DNA of 46,348 bases from Terriglobia bacterium (GTDB taxonomy: Bacteria; Acidobacteriota; Terriglobia; Bryobacterales; Bryobacteraceae), in assembly GCA_020073365.1 (NCBI GenBank), contig JAIQFL010000042.1, forward strand, positions 1 to 46,348, in the 5' to 3' direction. Shown here piece by piece: positions 41,048 to 46,348 of this stretch. The stretch's first letter is position 1. Each line of letters starts with the position of its first letter. The translations under genes and the position numbers were made by a program. The notes under the pieces were generated by a model. It saw only the letters and a program-made list of their open reading frames with translations, did no database searches and had not been told where the DNA came from.

Positions 41048-41813
41048 ACTCCGCCAGACAGAGGGGCTTGGGGGTTGGGTTTCTCACAACCTTACGAAGC
41101 ACCAAGCGTCCACTGTGGCGCACGCACTCCTGCTAAACACTCCTGCTAAGCACTTCCGCTTGCCGCGCCCGACCCGCGGGAGCGCTCGGGTCCGCCATTC
41201 ATGCGGACATTTTCTTGACCGCATCGGTACACTGCTGGAGTGCGAATTGCCCGTGCGGCCGTTCGTCCGTTGGGGGGGCATCGACCTACCGCGGACGTCG
41301 AGTTGCCCGGAGTTGCGTCTGGGACGGCGCCGCCTTCTCCGGAGCGCTCGCGGTCAGCGTGGAAGCGAGGCCGCAAATGGTTCCTTGGCGCGAACCAAGC
41401 CAGAGCCAAGTCGTCTGGTCGCCCGACATGCCGGGCCCGAAAGATCAAGACCCACCACGCTTCGCCGAGCCAGGCGTCGACCGGAGAGTAGGCGTGGAGC
41501 ACGGTGGAGAGTGCCACGCAACTGTCTTGCCACCGTGGCGGCCAGGAGAAAACCTGGTTTCGAATTCTGCATTGTCATAGCCTCCTTAAGAATTGAGATT
41601 TCCGGTCCGCACCTCCGGTAGCGGCCGCGGCTCCTGCTCGTTGCGGGGCGCCGCCGAAAGGTTTCTGTCCGGCCATCCGACTCAACCAATAGCAGAACCC
41701 CCGCGGCGATTCGATGCACCCGGTCTTACATCTACATCACACGCCAATTTGCTGATTTTACGGGATATTCACCTCTAAATAGCTTTGTAGTATCCTTATA
41801 CTCGGAGTCGGCC
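41048..41813. other. 766-bp gap with a possible decayed small gene
   Basis: The minus strand carries a textbook ribosome site (AAGGAGG at 41589-41583) before ATG at 41574. It opens MQNSKPGFLLAATVA, like a signal peptide, but then runs into Arg-rich nonsense. A neighbouring minus-strand frame (VALSTVLHAYSPVDAWLGEAWWVL, from about 41517) looks more protein-like and could be its continuation after a frameshift. I do not recognise the family. The right end of the gap is AT-rich and holds the promoter region of the regulator at 41814 (TATACT about 12 nt before its ATG). Confidence 0.3.
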
Positions 41814-42878
41814 ATGTTCAACGGCGCCACTTTCGGGGCTTTCGAACTGGACATCCGGAAGCGCGAACTGCGCAAGCACGGCATCCGTCTGCGCCTGCCG
41901 GACCAGTCGTTCGAGATCCTGACCATGTTGGCGGAGCGGCCCGGAGAGGTCATCACTCGCGAGGAGATCCGCGAACGCCTGTGGCCCAACGGTACCATTG
42001 TCGAGTTCGAACACAGCATGAACTCGGCTTTGAAACGCCTCCGCGACGCACTCGGCGACTCGGCCACCATGCCGCGGTTCATCGAAACGGTTCCCCGCAG
42101 GGGGTACACGTTTGTCGCGTCTGTGGAGTGGCTGGGGCCTGACGCCTCCAGCGCCCGGTTCCGCCTGCTGGAGGAGGTTGGTCGAGGCGCCATGGGCATC
42201 GTCTACCGCGCGGAGGACCTGAGGCTTGGCCGGCCGGTCGCCCTGAAATTCCTGCCCGAGGAATTGGCCAGCCATCCGCCCGCACTCCGACAACTGCGCC
42301 GCGAGGCGCGCACCGCGGCGGCGCGGAACCATCCCAATATCTGTACCCTGCACGGGATTGAGGAGCATGAGGGGCGGCTCTGCCTCGTGATGGAATATCT
42401 GGAAGGACGCCCCTTGAGCCGATTGATCGAAGCGACGCCCCTCCCGTCCCGCCAGGCGATTGATTTCGCCATCCAGGCGTGCAACGCGCTGGAGACCGCG
42501 CACGCCAGGAGCATCATCCACCGCGACCTGAAGCCCGCCAACCTCTTCGTGACCGGAAGCGGCCAGGTAAAGCTTACGGATTTCGGGATCGCCGTTTGGG
42601 CCGGTGAAACAGGTGCGGCGCAGGCTGGAACGCCGTCCTATATGTCGCCGGAGCCCACATCAACAAATTCACCTTGGAAGGCTTCCAACAGGGTATGGCC
42701 TACCTGCAGCAGGCTGTCGACAAAGATCCCGCGGATCCGTTCGCCTATGCAGGCCTGGCGCTGGGCTACAGCATCATGGGTCACGAACGGTTTCCGGACG
42801 CTTTCATCCGGGCCAAGGCGGCGGCTCTCAAGTCTCTGGACTTGGGCGGACCGCTGGCCGAGGCCTACGCGGCGTTAG
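41814..42878 (+). pseudogene. Winged-helix/Ser-Thr kinase gene truncated inside the kinase domain
   Basis: ATG 41814. Residues 1-105 are an OmpR/CadC-type winged helix (FGAFELDIRKRELRKHG, REEIRERLWP, FIETVPRRGYTFVA). Residues 115-280 are a Hanks-type kinase N-lobe and partial C-lobe, with LLEEVGRGAMGIVYRAEDL (glycine loop), VALKF (Lys), IIHRDLKPANLF (catalytic Asp), LTDFGIA (DFG) and GTPSYMSPE. Homology ends at SPE. The next codons (PTSTNSPWKASNRV...) are an out-of-frame reading of a TPR segment and continue to a stop at 42878. The rest of the kinase C-lobe and whatever lay before the TPRs are missing. As it stands, the 354-aa product could still bind DNA, but its kinase is probably inactive. 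Confidence 0.75.
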
Positions 42879-43585
42879 GGATGGAGGAACTCTACTCCGA
42901 CTGGGACGTTGCGAGTGGCGGGCGGGACCTGCGGCGCGCCCTGGAAATCAACCCCAACTTCGCCGAGGCTCGCCGCCACTATTCCTGGTATCTTTCCCTG
43001 CTGGGCCGTCACGAGGAAGGCTTAGCGGAAATGAAGCGGGCTGAAGAACTGGAACCGCTGGTGCCTCTGTTTCCCGCAGATCTCGCGTGGCAGCACTTGA
43101 ATAGTGGGCACCTCGATGCGGCTATGGCCGAAGCGCGAAAATCCCTCGAGCTGAATCCGAACTTTGCCCAAGCCTTAGCCTTGCTGGGCTGGGTCTATGC
43201 AGAGAAAGGTATGTACCGGGAGGCTCTCGCGGCACACCAAAAGGCCGCGCTCGCAGACCCCGCCTGGAGGTGGCCCCTCGGACGTGCGTACGCGCTAGCC
43301 GGCAGCAACGACCAGGCCAGGTCGATCGCGTTGGAGATGCAGAAAGAACCCGGCCCGATGGAACAGTGGGGATTGGCGGTGATCTATGCGGCCCTGGGAG
43401 AAAAGGACCAGGCATTTCGCTGGCTCGAGGCCGCCTACCATTCCCGCTTTAGCTGGATGCCTTACAATAGCGATTTCGTCCGGCCGAATTTGTTCGCCCC
43501 TCTGCGCGATGACCCGCGCTTCGGCGATATCACGCGGCGGGTCTTCGTCCGCTCCGGGGGCGCACCGCCCGGGCTACATCGGTAG
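42648..43585 (+). pseudogene. TPR tail of the winged-helix kinase gene, out of frame
   Basis: In the frame offset from the kinase, AHINKFTLEGFQQGMAYLQQAVDKDP begins right at the junction. This is the usual start of the TPR block in Acidobacterial regulators ('..NK.T..GF..G..YFQQAI..DP.YA.AYAGLAD.Y'). Several repeats follow (AYAALGMEELYSDWD, RALEINPNFAEARRHYSWYLSLLGR, ARKSLELNPNFAQALALLGWVYAEKG, EKDQAFRWLEAAYHSRFSWM), ending LFAPLRDDPRFGDI and VFVRSGGAPPGLHR. An internal ATG at 42716 (GMAYLQQ) could start a free TPR protein, but no ribosome site is evident. I read it as the 3' part of the same gene, joined by a deletion near 42650. Confidence 0.65.
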
Positions 43586-43737
43586 AACCATCTACAGTTC
43601 CTGGAACTCATCCGATCCGCGGGCATTCGATCTTCCCCAAACCACTCTGCAAACTCCAGAGCAATGGCGATGGTCCAGCGCGCGGCGGACAGACGACGAA
43701 GCGATCATCTGTCCCACTTGGACCACTGGGAGGGCGG

Positions 43738-44583
43738 CTAGCGGACGAATTCGACGGTTACGCGGTTGGGGATCAGGCCGGCCTCAAAGCCCATATCGAG
43801 CAGTTTCTGGGCGGCCTTGGGAACGATGTCGCCGGCGTCGAGGGTGTAGTTGTTGACGTACATCCCAACGAATTTCTCGGCCAAACGAGGCTCCATGTCG
43901 CGCGCGAACTGCAGGGCGTACTGGAGAGCCTCGCTGTGGTTGTCGAGGGCGTATTGGATGCTCTCACGCATGAGCCGGCAACACTCGCTCTGGATCTCCG
44001 GGTCCAAAGACCGCAGGAGGGCGTTTCCACCGAGCGGCAGCGGCAGGCTGAAGGTGTTCTTAAACCATCGTCCCAGATCGAGGACGCGGTGGAAGCCTTC
44101 GCGGTCAAAAGTTAACTGGGCCTCGTGAATGATGAGCCCGGCGTCCACACTGCGTTCGCGCACTGCATCGGTGATTTTATCGAATGGGGTGACCACAGCT
44201 TCGAAATCCGGTTGATACAGCTTCGACGCGAGGTAGGCCGTGGTGAGTTTTCCGGGGATGGCGATGCGTTTGCCCTTGAGATCGTCGGGCTCCATGGGGC
44301 GGCTGGAAATGATCAGGGGGCCGTAGCCGTCGCCGATACTGGAGCCGCTGGCCATGAGGACATATTTATCGGCCACGTACGGATAGGCATGATAGGAGAT
44401 GGCGGTGAGGTCGTACTGCCCTTCCACGGCCTTTCGGTTCAGCGTCTCAATGTCTTCGAGCACGTGCCGGAAGGAGACTTTCGGAGACCGCACCTTTTTG
44501 GTCGCGAGCCCATAGAACATGAAGGCATCGTCGGAATCGGGACTGTGAGCGCTGACGATTTCGCGGGGAGCAGCCAATGTCAT
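43738..44583 (-). CDS. MqnA/MqnD-family protein (menaquinone-type)
   Basis: 281 aa, ATG 44583, no signal peptide. It is a two-lobed periplasmic-binding-protein fold without export signal. HSPDSDDAFMFYGLA corresponds to the N-terminal 'SPC.ND.F.F.AL' motif of MqnD. IETLNRKAVEGQYDLTAISYHAYPYVADKYVLMASGSSIGDGYGPLIIS and KGKRIAIPGKLTTAYLASKLYQPDF complete the first lobe, and GLIIHEAQLTFDREGFHRVLDLGRWFKNTFSLPLPLGGNAL the crossover. MqnD converts cyclic de-hypoxanthine futalosine to 1,4-dihydroxy-6-naphthoate in the futalosine menaquinone route. It differs from classical MqnD in the first motif (DSDD for CPND), so it may be a sister subfamily. No other mqn gene is nearby. Confidence 0.7.
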   Translation of the reverse strand: MTLAAPREIVSAHSPDSDDAFMFYGLATKKVRSPKVSFRHVLEDIETLNRKAVEGQYDLTAISYHAYPYVADKYVLMASGSSIGDGYGPLIISSRPMEPDDLKGKRIAIPGKLTTAYLASKLYQPDFEAVVTPFDKITDAVRERSVDAGLIIHEAQLTFDREGFHRVLDLGRWFKNTFSLPLPLGGNALLRSLDPEIQSECCRLMRESIQYALDNHSEALQYALQFARDMEPRLAEKFVGMYVNNYTLDAGDIVPKAAQKLLDMGFEAGLIPNRVTVEFVR

Positions 44584-44997
44584 AGTAGGGGAGAGCAGAT
44601 CTCAGTTTACAACAGTGCGGGTGATCACCTAGGGATGGAAAACGAAAAACACGGAATGAAAATGCGAAAGGGCGGTCATCCGCGGATCGTGAAGTGAAAA
44701 AACCCTGTTGGCGGTCATCAATATGCGCATACGCGCTGTGCCGGAATAATCCAAGGCACTGATGAATCCGATCGTTCAGAGCTTTCCGTACTGCCTGTTC
44801 ACTTACCGCGGATGAGACCGCCCTCATCGTGGCCCGGTTCTATATGTCACCTCCCGCCACACCCGGGGTGGGCTGGCTTTTTGAGACGGCGTTGGAATCA
44901 ATAACCGGCCTGATTCCAATTTCAGTCTGCACCCGTGCTGGTATGCTTGTCAATAGTACCCGGAAGAGTGTTGAACAGGACTTCACCTTAGAAAAAC
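44584..44997. other. Spacer without a recognisable gene
   Basis: No frame has a recognisable product. The stretch holds short AT-rich runs and a loose inverted pair, GGTCATCCGCGGAT (about 44674) with ATCCGCGG-like sequence near 44809 on the other strand, of unknown meaning. Confidence 0.4.
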
Positions 44998-45399
44998 GTG
45001 TTTCGGAGCCTATTCAAGAAAAAACCCCAGCCGCTCACCGGAACGCCAGCGGTGCGCCGGCTGAAGACCTATTCGGCCGAGACCGGCTACGTCTATCAGT
45101 ATTACTATGAGGGACACCGTGATTTTCGCTCGGGCGCGGAGAGCGGTATGGAGTTTGTCTTCAGCATTTCCGCGGATCGCAAGAACTGGCACGCCACGCC
45201 GGTTCTGGTGAGCGATGAGGCCCTTCGCGCGTGGGAAGCGACCCATGCGCGCCAGCTTTCTTCGACAGAGCGCTATGCGGTGGCCAAGATCGCGCTGTTT
45301 CAAGCTTTCGATGAGCGTGCCGAGCCGGCGCTGATGCGGGACGAGGTGCGCGTGAGGAACGCCGATATCGAGGGGATTGTGGAGAGGCTGGGGTTGTAG
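44998..45399 (+). CDS. Conserved-looking hypothetical protein, 133 aa
   Basis: It starts at GTG 44998; an in-frame TAG 9 nt upstream forbids a longer form. The product is soluble and begins basic (FRSLFKKKPQPLTGTP). A beta-rich middle follows (KTYSAETGYVYQYYYEGHRDF, GMEFVFSISADRKNWHATPVLVSDEAL) and an alpha-helical end (RQLSSTERYAVAKIALFQAFDERAEP ... DIEGIVERLGL). Codon use matches the neighbours, which supports a real gene. I do not recognise the family, and no catalytic motif is visible. It stands alone, with a hairpin 33 bp after its stop. Confidence 0.6.
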   Translation: MFRSLFKKKPQPLTGTPAVRRLKTYSAETGYVYQYYYEGHRDFRSGAESGMEFVFSISADRKNWHATPVLVSDEALRAWEATHARQLSSTERYAVAKIALFQAFDERAEPALMRDEVRVRNADIEGIVERLGL

Positions 45400-45432
45400 G
45401 GGAGTTGCCGGTGAAGAGTCTGGTCTGGGTGG

Positions 45433-45452
45433 GACAGGCGGTTTCGCCTGTC
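45433..45452 (+). terminator. Hairpin after the 133-aa gene
   Basis: GACAGGCG-GTTT-CGCCTGTC is a perfect 8-bp stem with a 4-nt loop, preceded by GG. Its core matches the hairpin at 15947-15969. It lies 33 bp after the stop at 45399. No T-run follows, so it may be a dispersed palindromic repeat acting as a terminator. Confidence 0.45.
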
Positions 45453-45561
45453 GGCGCCGCCGGAGGCCGGGCTGACACCTGAACGCAAAAGATAACTTCG
45501 AGTCTGAGCGTGCCGTCCCGTATCGAAAGCAGCAGGAGGTGCAGAGGGGATGATAAAACCC

Positions 45562-45596
45562 TTGACTTGTGACATGAATAGGCGTATTTATATGTC
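45562..45596 (+). promoter_or_regulatory. Promoter and possible operator of the HTH/RHH-recombinase pair
   Basis: -35 TTGACT (45562-45567), a 17-nt spacer, -10 TATTTA (45585-45590). The ATG at 45599 lies about 9 nt after the -10, so the mRNA would be leaderless or nearly so. No ribosome site is visible. GACAT (45571-45575) and ATGTC (45592-45596), extended by AT-rich arms, form an imperfect inverted repeat across the -10, a plausible site for autorepression. Confidence 0.5.
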
Positions 45597-45598
45597 GT

Positions 45599-45928
45599 AT
45601 GGCTCGCGCCAGCGATCCCCAGAAAGCCGAACGGCTCAACCTGGCTCGCACCCTGCTGCGGGAGCATGCGCACCTGCCCGAGGCTGCCGAGCACCTCGCC
45701 CAAGACTGCTCCATCTCCAGGCGCCAGGCCTATCGCTATCTCGAACAGGCTCAGCAGCTCAAGCATCCAGTGCCGGTCGGCGATGCCAAAGTGTCCTTCA
45801 CCGTCAAACTCTCGCGCAGTCTGGTAGCCAGACTCCGCGATTACGCCGCTTCCACCGGATTGACCTTGAGCGAAATCGCCAACCGTGCCTTTTCGGCGGT
45901 ACTGCATCGCGGGGGAGGTCGTGGCTGA
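45599..45928 (+). CDS. Small DNA-binding protein with HTH and ribbon-helix-helix segments
   Basis: 109 aa. Residues about 10-55 (RLNLARTLLREHAHLPEAAEHLAQDCSISRRQAYRYLEQA) form a helix-turn-helix, with SISRRQAYRYL as recognition helix. Residues about 65-105 (KVSFTVKLSRSLVARLRDYAASTGLTLSEIANRAFSAVL) have the strand-helix-helix pattern of ribbon-helix-helix repressors. Its last 8 nt overlap the GTG of the recombinase gene, so the two form one unit. Possible roles are repressor of the unit or recombination directionality factor; both are inference. The promoter directly upstream and the lack of a leader are notable. Confidence 0.65.
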   Translation: MARASDPQKAERLNLARTLLREHAHLPEAAEHLAQDCSISRRQAYRYLEQAQQLKHPVPVGDAKVSFTVKLSRSLVARLRDYAASTGLTLSEIANRAFSAVLHRGGGRG

Positions 45929-46348
45929 CCGGCCGCCAGGTCGGCAACGGACGCTACGGCTGGAATATCAATTTGATCGACTGTTGCCAGAGAAGGCTCG
46001 TGTCTCCTCGGATCGCCAGAAAGAGAATCACACGATCTCCAGCCAATTGGCGGCACTGGAAGAGTATGCCGGCAGCCATGGATATCTGGTTCCACCCGAG
46101 TGACGCTTCCAGGATGAAGGCTACAGCGGCGCCACTCTGCTGTGGCCCGGCCTGGAAGCCTTACGAGACCTGGCGGCGGCAGGACACATCGAGGTGGTCC
46201 TCGTCCACTCGCCCGACCGACTGAGCCGGAAGTATGCCTACCAGGTGCTGCTGGCCGAGGAGTTGTCGCGCTGCGGCGTGGAACTGGTCTTCATGAAGGC
46301 GCCTTCCGGTGCTACGCCTGAAGATCAACTGCTGGTGCAGTTCCAGGG
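45921..46348 (+). pseudogene. Serine site-specific recombinase, interrupted and cut by the window edge
   Basis: A GTG at 45921 overlaps the upstream gene. After a poorly conserved first 30 residues comes ARVSSDRQKENHTISSQLAALEEYAGSHGYLVPPE, the resolvase N terminus with the catalytic serine in RVSS. A TGA at 46101-46103 follows, then in the same frame RFQDEGYSGATLLWPGLEALRDLAAAGHIEVVLVHSPDRLSRKYAYQVLLAEEL and CGVELVFMK, where SPDRLSRK is the canonical active-site motif. Relatives have Trp at the stop position (PEWRFQDEGYSG), so a TGG-to-TGA change is the simplest explanation. The usual YARVS tyrosine is also replaced (EKARVS). The rest, including any large-recombinase C-terminal domain, lies beyond the window. 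Confidence 0.7.

Overview
The window looks like chromosomal DNA of a soil-type Acidobacteriota, most like the Bryobacterales/'Solibacter' group. This is inferred from gene content, not from a marker gene. The supporting signs are: high GC; two very large Oar-like TonB-dependent receptors with an N-terminal carboxypeptidase-regulatory-like domain and no SusD partner; several FG-GAP/VCBS proteins ending in an ASPIC/UnbV domain; a winged-helix/Ser-Thr kinase/TPR regulator; and many large exported glycan-active proteins.

Layout. 1-520 holds two abutting gene fragments. 576-13707 is a rhamnose-glycan locus. The leftward pair rhaA (L-rhamnose isomerase) and a GH106 alpha-L-rhamnosidase is divergent from a TonB receptor and a second GH106 enzyme carrying a LamG-like insert. 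The 393-bp divergent region contains two facing sigma70-like promoters and a 15-bp near-palindrome of IclR type. 13974-15840 holds a Tat-exported Gfo/Idh/MocA oxidoreductase behind the decayed 3' end of another TonB receptor. 15976-16338 is a small secreted protein. 17051-20704 is a tight operon of APC permease, PfkB kinase and GH4 glycosidase, which suggests import, phosphorylation and cleavage of a glycoside without a PTS. 20722-21837 is a TPR protein. 21839-27954 is a TonB receptor followed by an exported PIG-L deacetylase.

28067-29808 is an FG-GAP/UnbV gene broken by two single-base insertions. 29824-30531 is a scar region with a relic phage/plasmid primase, tRNA-Arg(ACG) and an FHA-like relic. 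30654-33609 pairs a small CxxC (DUF1858-like) protein with an overlapping NDP-forming acyl-CoA synthetase/GNAT fusion. 33937-38371 is carA-carB. 38543-41047 is an intact TPR/FG-GAP/UnbV protein. 41814-43585 is a winged-helix kinase gene fused out of frame to its own TPR tail by an internal deletion. 43738-44583 is a MqnA/MqnD-family protein and 44998-45399 a hypothetical. 45562 to the right edge holds a leaderless HTH/RHH gene overlapping a serine recombinase gene that carries an in-frame stop.

Overall this is a sugar-scavenging chromosome segment (rhamnosides, phospho-glycosides, N-acetylated sugars) with housekeeping pyrimidine/arginine synthesis embedded in it. It also carries an unusual density of gene relics: at least seven broken or truncated genes. 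All functional calls rest on motif recognition by eye; no database search was run.
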